A DNA stretch of 64,000 nt from UBA1161 sp002311745 (GTDB taxonomy: Bacteria; Planctomycetota; Phycisphaerae; Tepidisphaerales; Tepidisphaeraceae), in the NCBI GenBank assembly GCA_050018415.1, contig JBEKAB010000004.1:116262-180261 (forward strand). Direction: 5' to 3'. The translations under genes were made by a program, and so were the position numbers. A model generated the notes under the pieces. It saw nothing but the letters and a program-made list of their open reading frames with translations, made no database searches and was not told the origin of the DNA. Shown here piece after piece: positions 7,995 to 15,847 of the stretch; the first letter of the stretch is position 1; each line of letters opens with the position of its first letter.

Positions 7995-9071
7995 ATGATC
8001 GATCCACCAAGAGGTGAAGTATCTTGCGATAAGGGCGGACGTAAGGCCGAAACGGCTGAATCTCGTGAGCAATGCCGCGTTTGCGGAAGGCCAATTCTGA
8101 CCGGCGTGCCAAAGTGCCCTTCGTGTGGCTGCCCAGTCGGCGACAGCGAACCTCTCCAAGGCGTGCAGGGAAGATCCCCAAATAATTCCCCCGAAGCCTT
8201 AAAACCTACCGGTGCGCGGCAAGCCAGGGCTGCGAAGAAGTGGCTGATCGCTGGTGGCTTAACGATAGCTGCGGCGGTTGCCTTGCAGTCGCTCGGGTTT
8301 CTGCTTTGGGACGGGGACACGCAAATTCTCCTTTGCATTCCAGCCGGCCTTATTGCCTTCTGCGGGGCCTTAATAATCTTGAATGGAACAGCAATCAGGA
8401 GGGGTCGCAATTTGTGCCCCGGCTGTGGCAGCGAAGCCACAATCCCCGTCGACGGCACTCTGCCCACCATCGTGCACGACCGGGCATGCGTTTGTGGTGC
8501 AAAATGGAGCCCTGCAGTACCTCGCTGGGGGGGCGTTTTGTATATTATTCTCGGGAGTGTGCTACTGAGCATCGACTTCCTTGGCTTGTACGCCGTGCTT
8601 TTTCCACGCGCCCTACCTCCGGGACATTATGTTTGGTTCGTATTCGTGCCAGCTGTCCTCGGAGCCCCCTGGTTGTTTTATTCCGGTCTGCGCATCCTTT
8701 TCGGGAAGCGCGGCCGGCTTCGGATCCACAAAGGAACTAACACGCATGCGCCCGCGGTCTTGGCATGGACCTCCGCGAAGGATCTCGCGTTCTTCGTTGC
8801 GAAAGAAAAGAACTTGTACGGGCATCTCGTTCTGACGGCTGAATCTCTGCGGTACACATCCGACGACCTGCAAAAGACTCTCTTCACAGTGGCTCCGAAG
8901 GACTCTCCATCACTTCGGCTACGCGGCAAGAGACTCGCCATCACTTATTCTTTGCAGAAAGGAACAAGCGCAGTACAAAAGTACAAACTCACGGACTCCG
9001 CTACGCGACAACAGTTCTGTGAGGCGCTTGCCAAATGGGCGCGGGAGTACGCCGTACGGGTCGATGCTTGA
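7995..9071 (+). CDS. Zinc-ribbon membrane protein of unknown function
   Basis: The predicted product has 358 residues. The N-terminal part has a C-x2-C...C-x2-C ribbon (CRVCGRPI, CPSCGC). A pair of membrane helices follows (WLIAGGLTIAAAVALQSLGF and ILLCIPAGLIAFCGALIIL), then a second Cys set (LCPGCGSEA, RACVCGAKW), another helix pair (VLYIILGSVLLSIDFLGLYA and YVWFVFVPAVLGAPWLFY), and a soluble C-terminal domain of about 120 residues. The ATG at 7995 is preferred because GGAGGG sits 7 bases before it; the ATG at 7989 is too close. Neighbours are an AbiE cassette and a decayed gene, and base composition is lower in GC than in the housekeeping regions, suggesting accessory DNA. I do not recognise the soluble domain. 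Confidence 0.75.
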   Translation: MIDPPRGEVSCDKGGRKAETAESREQCRVCGRPILTGVPKCPSCGCPVGDSEPLQGVQGRSPNNSPEALKPTGARQARAAKKWLIAGGLTIAAAVALQSLGFLLWDGDTQILLCIPAGLIAFCGALIILNGTAIRRGRNLCPGCGSEATIPVDGTLPTIVHDRACVCGAKWSPAVPRWGGVLYIILGSVLLSIDFLGLYAVLFPRALPPGHYVWFVFVPAVLGAPWLFYSGLRILFGKRGRLRIHKGTNTHAPAVLAWTSAKDLAFFVAKEKNLYGHLVLTAESLRYTSDDLQKTLFTVAPKDSPSLRLRGKRLAITYSLQKGTSAVQKYKLTDSATRQQFCEALAKWAREYAVRVDA

Positions 9072-9091
9072 AACGTCAGAGAAGTTCCGTG

Positions 9092-9324
9092 TGCAACGAA
9101 ATCTTCGACAGCGCCGGCCGCGTCGCGCCCGTGGTCACCTAGAGCGACGTGCAGGGCGGCTTCACCCGGGCCGGCAACATCAACGCCAATCCGCGGTTCG
9201 TCGGCGCCACGAATTTCGAGCTTCGGCCCAGCCCGCCCTCGCGGCGATTCCCCCAGGCGTCACCACCGACCTGGCGTGCGATCCGCGCACATACCACTCC
9301 ACCTTGGACATGGGCGCCTATGAG
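9092..9324 (+). pseudogene. Remnant of a beta-helix 'choice-of-anchor Q' type surface protein
   Basis: The first frame reads EIFDSAGRVAPVVT, then a TAG stop at 9140-9142, then SDVQGGFTRAGNINANPRFV. After about 20 further codons the frame changes, and the text continues as PPGVTTDLACDPRT and LDMGAYE. The SDVQGG...GNI.A.PRFV block and the closing DMGAYE are typical of the C-terminal end of parallel beta-helix proteins common in planctomycetes. A stop, a frameshift and a missing segment mark it as decayed. There is no start codon or ribosome binding site. Confidence 0.7.
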
Positions 9325-9684
9325 ACCCGGTTCGGGTTCGGCTTCTCTGACTCCGTCAACGGCCAGGCTTCAGGCGGCTCGGCATAACCCGCGCCGAATG
9401 ACGTGGTGATCTCCAATGTCGCCAGCGCTGCGGCGGCCCCGGCCGCCAGCCGAACCATCAAGACCAGCCCCAAGCCCGATTTGTTCCGCGACGTTGCCAT
9501 CGAGCCAAGGATTCCATCGTCGATATTAGACGAGCCGACAGGCTATGACGCCGATGCGGCGATCACCAATGCATTGGCGCGTAGGCATCCGGCAACCCTG
9601 TGGTGAGGATGGGACCTCAGGGTACGGGGGTGGGAAGCCAAATCGCCGGGGGGCGGGGGAATTAGGACCGCCCTGCGCGAGGAA
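9325..9684. other. Intergenic stretch without recognised gene
   Basis: Several short frames cross this interval on both strands, but none has a ribosome binding site or a recognisable domain. It is probably further decay product of the accessory strip. Confidence 0.4.
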
Positions 9685-9856
9685 GTTGAGTAGGAGAAAG
9701 GAGAGAGTAGAGGGACAACCGAGGATTACGGGGGGACGCTGCACGAGAAAGTAGTGAGTAGAAAGTAGACCGCGGTGGCCCGGTCGGCTTGGGACGCCGA
9801 TTGAGCCGAGCACACGCTTTTGCTCTACTTTCTCCTTTCTCCTCTCTACCCGCTCT
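9685..9856. repeat. Purine/pyrimidine heptamer-like simple repeats in inverted orientation
   Basis: Near-heptameric units such as AGGAGAA, AGGAGAG and AGTAGAG (9685-9712) and TAGTGAG, TAGAAAG (9745-9768) are mirrored on the other strand at 9832-9856 (CTCTACT, TTCTCCT, TTCTCCT, CTCTACC). A 19-base identical segment recurs at 26099-26117 in the opposite sense. Confidence 0.65.
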
Positions 9857-9892
9857 ATTGAAAAAGCCGCCCCAGGTGGGCGGCTTTTTCAA

Positions 9893-9895
<3 letters not shown>
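9855..9895 (-). terminator. Rho-independent-type hairpin after tRNA-fMet
   Basis: A perfect hairpin has arms CTATTGAAAAAGCCGCC and GGCGGCTTTTTCAATAG around a short loop. It has A-rich and T-rich flanks within the arms, so it can act in both directions. It begins at the last bases of the tRNA, as expected for its transcription terminator. Confidence 0.85.
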
Positions 9896-9966
<71 letters not shown>

Positions 9967-10148
9967 ATCTTGTTCAATTCATTGTAGAGCCTTGCTTTGT
10001 ATCGTCAAGAAATAACCGGCCACTTTGGGCCGATTTTCGCGGGAAATTGCCGGCTTCAGACCTGACTTTACATCAATCGCGGCCGCTCGTATAGTCGATC
10101 TTCCGAATCCGCAGGCGATGGCGCGGCCCCTGTCTGATGGAGCTTTTC

Positions 10149-10643
10149 ATGTCACAATCCGATGCGCAATCCGTGCCTAACCCCAACAGCGAAAGCTTCT
10201 TGCCGCAATCCACGGTCCTCATCGTGGATGATAATGCGCAGAATGTCGAGCTTTTACAGGCATTTCTGGAAAGTCTGCCCGTAAAGATCGTCACCGCGGC
10301 CGACGGGGTCGACGCCCTGGAAAAAATCGGTCAGTACAATCCGGACCTGATCCTTCTAGACATCATGATGCCGCGGATGAGCGGGTTCCAGGTCTGCAAA
10401 CGCATCAAGAGCGATCCGAAGACCAAGGACATCCAGGTGCTGATGGTTACGGCGCTGAACGAGCTGGGGGACATCGAACAGGCCACGGAGTGCGGGACGG
10501 ACGATTTTGTCAGCAAGCCGGTCAACAAATTCGAGCTTTTGACGCGGGTGCGGAGTTTGCTTCGCGTTCGGCATCTCAAGGGGGAGCTGGAACGGGCGCT
10601 GACCTATCTCAACGAAATCGAACAGGACGAGGAGGCCAAGTGA
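10149..10643 (+). CDS. Stand-alone response regulator receiver protein
   Basis: This CheY-like receiver of 164 residues has all phosphorylation residues: acidic pair D27-D28 (VLIVDDNA), phosphoacceptor D71 (LILLDIMMP), T101 and K123 (SKPVNKFEL). There is no output domain, only a short C-terminal helix rich in Glu. The ATG at 10149 is preferred because GGAG lies 6 bases upstream. It overlaps the next gene by four bases (GTGA), so it is the first gene of a translationally coupled operon with an M16 peptidase, a cyclodeaminase-like protein and others. It probably acts through a partner protein; the partner kinase is not in the window. Confidence 0.93.
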   Translation: MSQSDAQSVPNPNSESFLPQSTVLIVDDNAQNVELLQAFLESLPVKIVTAADGVDALEKIGQYNPDLILLDIMMPRMSGFQVCKRIKSDPKTKDIQVLMVTALNELGDIEQATECGTDDFVSKPVNKFELLTRVRSLLRVRHLKGELERALTYLNEIEQDEEAK

Positions 10644-13510
10644 GCGTAGGAGGCGCGCGGTTCTTGGCGGCTCTGGTTGCGCTGTTGTGTTATCCGGTGA
10701 TCGCTGCGGCCCAAGAGCCGGCCACGCAGCCGGCCGCGGAACTGTTGCAGAGCACGTCCAGTATGCCCGGCTACGGCGCCGAGGCGTATCGGATCGTCAG
10801 CGGCGCCGATGAGATCGTCGCGGTGCTGAAAAACGGCGCGACGGTGATTTGCCAGCGTGTTGCCTCGCCGGTGGCATCCGTGCGCGGGTACGCCTGCACC
10901 GGCGGCGTTTATGAAGGCCGCTGGCTGGGCGGGGGCCTGAGCCACCTGCTGGAGCACCTGGTCGCCGGCGGCAGCAGCCAGCGCCGCAGCGAGGCCGAGA
11001 ACCGCGCCCTTCTGCAAGAAATCGGCAACGATTCCAACGCCTACACCTCTTACGATCACACCGCTTTTTTCGTCAACACGACTGCGCAGCACTTTGCCCA
11101 GGCGGTGGACCTGGTGACGGGCTGGATGCTGGGGGCAAGGATCACCCAAGCTGAATATCTCCGCGAACACCAGGTCGTGCAGCGCGAGCTGGAACGCAAC
11201 AAGGGCGATCCCGACAGAGTCTTTTGGCTTTTGACGCAGCGCAACCGGTATCAGGTCAGTCCGGCCGGCGTGCCCGTGATCGGGTATCAGGAAGTCATTC
11301 AAGGTCTGAGCCGCGACGACGTGTACAGCTATTACCAGGAGGCGTACCAGCCGAACAACATGGTGTTTTCGGTGGCGGCGGATTTGGACCCGGAGCAGAT
11401 GTTGGCGGTGGTGCAGCGGAACCTCGCCGATGCCGCGCCCGGGCGCGTGTTTGGGCGCAACATTGCCGATGAGCCGCCGGTGCCGGCCCCCCGCACGGTG
11501 GTGGCGACGTTTCCCAAGCTCGGTCAGGCCCGGCTGGACTTGACGTTTCCATCGGTAAAACAGAGCGATCCTTCGATGTACGCCTTGGATTTGCTGGCGC
11601 AGATTCTGGGCGGCGGGGAAAGCTCCATTCTGGTCGAGGACCTTCGCGACCGGCAGCAGCTTTGCAGCGGCATCTCTTGCGTGGATGACACGCCGCCTTA
11701 CGTCGAGGGGTCGTTCCACGTCCAGTTGCAGCTTGATGCCCAGAAGATTTCCGCGGCGACCAAGGCGGTCCTGGCCGACGTTGAGAAGATCAAATCCAAC
11801 GGCGTGGATGAAGACCGCCTGCAGCGGGCCAAGACGCGGATGAGGGTTGATCGGCTCAGGTCGATGCAGAAATCGGAGGACGTCGCGGCGTCGGCGGCCC
11901 TGGATTTCATGAGCACCGGCGACGTTCACTTCAGCGATCACTACGTGCAGCGCATCGGACAGTTGACGGCGCAGGACGTTCAGGCCGCTGCCCGCCGGTA
12001 TCTGGATTCGGGCAAGTTGCTGACCACCGCGCTGTTGCCGCGCGAAGCCGTCGGCGCCGCCGGCTGGCCCAAGGCGGAGGATCTGCTTGGGGCGTCACCG
12101 GCGACCCAGCCGGCCGCTCAGCAGGGGGCGAGCTCCGAAATCACGCGGCGCGTGCTGGGCAACGGCCTGGTCGTTTTGCACCAGCGGATCACCACCGCGC
12201 CGCTGGTGGCGATCAACATGTATGCCCTGGGCGGCATGACGGCCGAGGATGCCAAGACCAACGGCTTGGGAAACCTGGCGATGATGCTGCCGCGACGCGG
12301 CACCGACACCCGTTCCGCCGAGCAGATCGCCGATTTCTTCGACCGCACCGGCGGCGAGCTGACCACCGCCTGCGGCAACAATACCTGGTACTGGACCGTT
12401 AGCTGCACCGCCGACCAGTTCGAGCCCACGATGGAGGTGTACGGCGACCTGGTCAATCATCCCGTTTTTGCGGCGGCGCAGGTGGAGCAGATGAAGACCC
12501 GCGTGTTGGCTGAGATTGAAGGCAAGGATGCCGCCTGGGACCGCCAGGCGTTCCGGTACTTCAACAAGCAGTTTTTCGGTCCGCGGCAATCGCCGTATCA
12601 GTTTGAAGCGGTGGGGACCGAGCGGAACCTGGCTGCTTTCAGCCCCGCTGACGCGAGAATGTGGTACACGGACAAAATCCTGACCGCGCCGCGAGTGCTG
12701 GCGATTTTCGGCGACGTGGATGCGGACACCGCCTTCGCCGCCGCCGAAAAGTGCTTCGGCCAGACGCCCAAGCTTCCCGCCCCGGCGCCGGCGGCGGCGC
12801 CGCCGGAACCTTCCGCCTCCGTTGCATCCCCGGGCATCGACGTCCAGCGCGTCGAGGTGCAGAAGACCGACCAGGATGTCGCGGCCGTCGTCGTGGGGTT
12901 TGCTTCCGACAGCGTGATCGGCGAGCCGGACGAATCGGCTTTGATCGTGTCGCAATGCCTGACGGGAGGGTACGGATATCCGACCGGCTACATTTTCGAG
13001 ATTTTGCGCGGCCGGGGTTTGGTGTACGAGGCGGGGACGTTCAATTTCCCGGGCCGGGCGGCATCCTTGCCCGGCGTGTTCGCGGCCTACGCGGCCTGCG
13101 ATCCCAAAAACGTCGACCAAGTCATCGACGTGATCCTGGAAAACGTCGCCCGCTTGCAAGGCACCGAGCAGGACATTCAGCCCCAATGGTTCGACCGCTG
13201 CAAGGATGTGATCACCACCACAGAAGCGTTGCAGACCCAAACGCCGCAGGAGCAGGCTTCGCTGGCCGCGGTCGATGAGCTGTTGGGCGTGGGGTACAAC
13301 CACCCCGCGGGCTTTGCCCAGCGAATTAGCGCGGTAAAATTGCCGATGATTCAGGCGTTGAGTCGGTCGCGCCTGCGCCGTTGTGTCGTGACGATCTGCA
13401 CGCCCGCGCCGCAGTTGGTGAAGACGGCGGCGGGTGGGCGGACGTACAGCACCTTTCCGCCGGTCGATCTGACGCCGCGCGGGGTACAGCATGATGTGGG
13501 GCACAAATGA
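10640..13510 (+). CDS. M16 family zinc metallopeptidase, exported, two-domain
   Basis: The product has 956 residues. A signal peptide (ALVALLCYPVIAAA) is followed by two M16 modules. The first has the inverted zinc motif HLLEH at 102-106 and the third ligand Glu183 (QRELERNKG), so it should be catalytic. The second, starting near 500, has NLAMMLPRRGT at the equivalent position and lacks the ligands, the usual inactive half of pitrilysin/processing-protease pairs. The start is the GTG at 10640, overlapping the receiver gene's TGA, with GAGGAGG upstream. The end overlaps the next gene as ATGA. It probably degrades peptides in the periplasm; the substrate is unknown. Confidence 0.93.
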   Translation: MSVGGARFLAALVALLCYPVIAAAQEPATQPAAELLQSTSSMPGYGAEAYRIVSGADEIVAVLKNGATVICQRVASPVASVRGYACTGGVYEGRWLGGGLSHLLEHLVAGGSSQRRSEAENRALLQEIGNDSNAYTSYDHTAFFVNTTAQHFAQAVDLVTGWMLGARITQAEYLREHQVVQRELERNKGDPDRVFWLLTQRNRYQVSPAGVPVIGYQEVIQGLSRDDVYSYYQEAYQPNNMVFSVAADLDPEQMLAVVQRNLADAAPGRVFGRNIADEPPVPAPRTVVATFPKLGQARLDLTFPSVKQSDPSMYALDLLAQILGGGESSILVEDLRDRQQLCSGISCVDDTPPYVEGSFHVQLQLDAQKISAATKAVLADVEKIKSNGVDEDRLQRAKTRMRVDRLRSMQKSEDVAASAALDFMSTGDVHFSDHYVQRIGQLTAQDVQAAARRYLDSGKLLTTALLPREAVGAAGWPKAEDLLGASPATQPAAQQGASSEITRRVLGNGLVVLHQRITTAPLVAINMYALGGMTAEDAKTNGLGNLAMMLPRRGTDTRSAEQIADFFDRTGGELTTACGNNTWYWTVSCTADQFEPTMEVYGDLVNHPVFAAAQVEQMKTRVLAEIEGKDAAWDRQAFRYFNKQFFGPRQSPYQFEAVGTERNLAAFSPADARMWYTDKILTAPRVLAIFGDVDADTAFAAAEKCFGQTPKLPAPAPAAAPPEPSASVASPGIDVQRVEVQKTDQDVAAVVVGFASDSVIGEPDESALIVSQCLTGGYGYPTGYIFEILRGRGLVYEAGTFNFPGRAASLPGVFAAYAACDPKNVDQVIDVILENVARLQGTEQDIQPQWFDRCKDVITTTEALQTQTPQEQASLAAVDELLGVGYNHPAGFAQRISAVKLPMIQALSRSRLRRCVVTICTPAPQLVKTAAGGRTYSTFPPVDLTPRGVQHDVGHK

Positions 13511-14130
13511 ACGTATGTGATCACAACACGCCCATCAGCCGTTTCCTGGAGGCCGCGGCGTCCAGGCAGGCCACGCCCGGCGGGGGAAGCGTGGCGGCGC
13601 TGGCCGGAGCCTTGGCCGCGGCCATGGGCGAAATGGCCGTCAATTACACCGTCGGCAAAAAGGGGGCCGAGGCGCACGCCGATGTCCTCCAAGCCGCTTT
13701 GGGCGAATATCACCGCGCCCGGCTGCTGCTGATCGGGCTGATGCAGGAAGATCAGGCGGCGTACGAGGCGCTGACCGCCGCGAAAAAAATGCCCGAGTCC
13801 GCCGAGAAAAAGGAGGCCATGGACATCGCCCTGCTGGCGTGCATCCGCATTCCGCAGTCGATCGCCGCCACCGCCATGGCGATCCTCGATCTGGCCGACC
13901 GCTTGGTCAACGTCGCCAATCGGCATCTCCTGTCGGACCTGGCGGTGTGCGCGGAACTGGCCATGGCCACGCTGCGCTGCGCCATCTACAATGTCCGCGT
14001 GAATCTTCCGGACGTTTCTGAAGCCGCCGAACGCCGGCTCATCGAGGCGACCAACGAGCAGTTGCTGTCGCGGGCCACCGCGGCGATCCAGCGCACCATC
14101 CCCTCCATCTGGAAACGCATCAATGAATGA
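13507..14130 (+). CDS. Cyclodeaminase / methenyltetrahydrofolate cyclohydrolase family protein
   Basis: The 207-residue all-helical protein has the family hallmark ATPGGGSVAALAGALAAAMG near the N-terminus, followed by the long helices of the FTCD C-terminal domain fold. Members convert 5-formimino- or 5,10-methenyl-THF; stand-alone versions are called FchA. The start overlaps the peptidase stop (ATGA), and the 3' end overlaps the next gene by eight bases, so translation is coupled. No formate-THF ligase or FolD is nearby, so the folate role rests on family membership alone. Confidence 0.85.
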   Translation: MNVCDHNTPISRFLEAAASRQATPGGGSVAALAGALAAAMGEMAVNYTVGKKGAEAHADVLQAALGEYHRARLLLIGLMQEDQAAYEALTAAKKMPESAEKKEAMDIALLACIRIPQSIAATAMAILDLADRLVNVANRHLLSDLAVCAELAMATLRCAIYNVRVNLPDVSEAAERRLIEATNEQLLSRATAAIQRTIPSIWKRINE

Positions 14131-14344
14131 GCGTGGCGGCGACCACTCGCTGGACGCGACTTCCGCGGCGCGGGCATCGCGGCCGTTTCTCAGCGTGCTG
14201 TTCGCCTGCTGCTGGGTGTATCAGCGGATTTATCGCAATGCCGACGGCACGGCGTATTTCGGCCAATGCCCGCGCTGCGGGAAATCGGTGCGATTCGAGG
14301 TCGGCCCGGGCGGAACCGACGTCCGTCAGTTTGTCGTCCACTAA
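14123..14344 (+). CDS. Small zinc-ribbon protein conserved in planctomycetes
   Basis: This 73-residue product has a short variable N-terminus and then a compact Cys-rich core: FACCWVYQRIYRNADGT, YFGQCPRCGKSVRFEV and GGTDVRQF. The CC and CPRC pairs probably bind one zinc. I recognise the core from many short planctomycete proteins of unknown function. It overlaps the upstream gene by eight bases. Confidence 0.75.
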   Translation: MNERGGDHSLDATSAARASRPFLSVLFACCWVYQRIYRNADGTAYFGQCPRCGKSVRFEVGPGGTDVRQFVVH

Positions 14345-14426
14345 AAACCCGGTTACGATCCGTGGCGTGCCAATGGAGCCGCGTCCCGACCTGTCGCGAC
14401 GCGCGTGGTAAACACGGAGGTGGGTC

Positions 14427-14951
14427 ATGAGCGCCGCGGCGCCGCAGCAACCGGTCGGATCAGCCGGATACGCCCTGGCCAAGGCGCAGGGCAAATGCCA
14501 TCTGTGCAACCGGCAAATCCTCCCCGGCGAAAAACTCTTTGCCGCCCTGCGCGAAACCCCCGCTACACTGGAGCGACTGGATATTTGCCCGGCCTGCCGG
14601 GACCAATTCGACCGCAGCGGCCTACTGGGGTTCTGGCAGACCACGATGCCCCAGCCGACGGCCAAGAAACCGATCTTTGTCGATGATGACCTGCTGTGCG
14701 ACTTGTTCGAGCGCCTGTCGGAGGCGGCGGAGCCGGCCAAGATCCATTTCCGCTTCGTCCTGGGGTTGATCCTGATGCGCAAACGGCGGATCGTCTACGA
14801 GTCCAGCCGCGTGCAGGACGGCAGGGAAATCTGGTGCGTGCGCCTCAAGGGACGCCAGGACACGCTGGACCTGGTCGATCCCAAGCTCAACGAGCAGCAG
14901 GTGGCCGAGGTCAGCTCGCAACTGGGTGAAATCCTCAGCGGGGAATTATGA
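14427..14951 (+). CDS. Conserved Cys-motif protein of unknown function
   Basis: The protein has 174 residues. The N-terminal third has CHLCNRQILPGEK and CPACRDQF, a probable four-Cys zinc site. The rest is a soluble domain containing a basic patch (LGLILMRKRRIVYESSR) followed by DTLDLVDPKLNEQQVAEV. GGAGG stands 6 bases before the ATG. The 3' end overlaps the next start as ATGA. This arrangement next to a lipoprotein gene suggests a shared role, but none is known to me. Confidence 0.7.
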   Translation: MSAAAPQQPVGSAGYALAKAQGKCHLCNRQILPGEKLFAALRETPATLERLDICPACRDQFDRSGLLGFWQTTMPQPTAKKPIFVDDDLLCDLFERLSEAAEPAKIHFRFVLGLILMRKRRIVYESSRVQDGREIWCVRLKGRQDTLDLVDPKLNEQQVAEVSSQLGEILSGEL

Positions 14952-15847
14952 TCAGACCCGGGTTTCTGAGAAGGATCGGATGCCTGGCCCTGGCCTGGTC
15001 GCTGGCGGGCTGCCAATCATCGGCGCCGCCGCCCAAGGGGTATTTCGGACCCACGCTGAGCATCGACAGGCTCATCGACGCCGTCAATCGCAACAACTCA
15101 CAGCTTGCCACGCTCTGGGCGCATCACGATTTTGAAGCCACCGTGGTCGATCCCAAAACCCACAAGTCGAGATTTGTCAACGGCTACGGAACGCTGCTGT
15201 ATCAACACCCGATGTCGATGCGTCTTGTGGCCAAGAAGGAAGTGACCGATCTATTCGACATGGGTTCGGACGGGAAGAACTATTGGCTTCGTCTGGTGCC
15301 GGACCAGGACACCTTTTGGTGGGGCAGTCTTTCCGAGCTCGACAGCGCCACGACCGAGCAGATTCCCATCCGGCCGGATCTGATCATCGAGGTTCTGGGC
15401 ATTCGTCCGATCAGTAGTTCGCTGATGCAAGCCCCCGTGCCGGTGCTGCGCTTCAACCATGACGCCGACGCCTACATGCTCGTCTGGCAAGTTCCGCGCG
15501 GCGACCATTGGATGGCGCAAAAGGAGATCTGGTACGACCGAGCGACGCTGCATCCGACTCTGATTCTGCTGTTTGACCAGGACGGCCGCGTGGTGTTGCG
15601 GGCCTGGCTCAGCGCCTTCAAGCCGGTGCGCATCGCAGACGTTCCGGAGGAACAGTGGCCCGCGGTCGCGACGCATTACCGATTGTTCTTTCCCCAGACG
15701 GGCACGAAGATGTCCTTCAGCCTCAGCGACGTCAGCCGCAGCCACGGCGGATTCCCCAAGGCGATCAGCTTCCGCATGCCCGACGTCGCCAAGCTCGCCG
15801 ATTCGGGCGTGAAAGTCATCCACATCGATGAGACCAGTGGTTCATAG
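14948..15847 (+). CDS. Outer-membrane or periplasmic lipoprotein, LolA-like fold suspected
   Basis: The 299-residue protein has a signal peptide ending in the lipobox LAGC (Cys21), followed by a beta-rich body with repeated short strands (MRLVAKKEVTDLFDMGSDGK, YWLRLVPDQD, MLVWQVPRGDHW). It ends with a charged tail after a MSFSLSDV strand. The strand pattern resembles LolA/LolB-type half-barrels, but I see no diagnostic residue. It overlaps both neighbours and shares the operon with the RDD membrane protein. Confidence 0.65.
   Translation: MIRPGFLRRIGCLALAWSLAGCQSSAPPPKGYFGPTLSIDRLIDAVNRNNSQLATLWAHHDFEATVVDPKTHKSRFVNGYGTLLYQHPMSMRLVAKKEVTDLFDMGSDGKNYWLRLVPDQDTFWWGSLSELDSATTEQIPIRPDLIIEVLGIRPISSSLMQAPVPVLRFNHDADAYMLVWQVPRGDHWMAQKEIWYDRATLHPTLILLFDQDGRVVLRAWLSAFKPVRIADVPEEQWPAVATHYRLFFPQTGTKMSFSLSDVSRSHGGFPKAISFRMPDVAKLADSGVKVIHIDETSGS

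Noticed and set aside
9318..9500. Minus-strand 60-codon frame with a hydrophobic N-terminus
   Set aside because: No ribosome binding site. It overlaps the beta-helix relic, and the hydrophobic stretch is explained by GC-rich composition.
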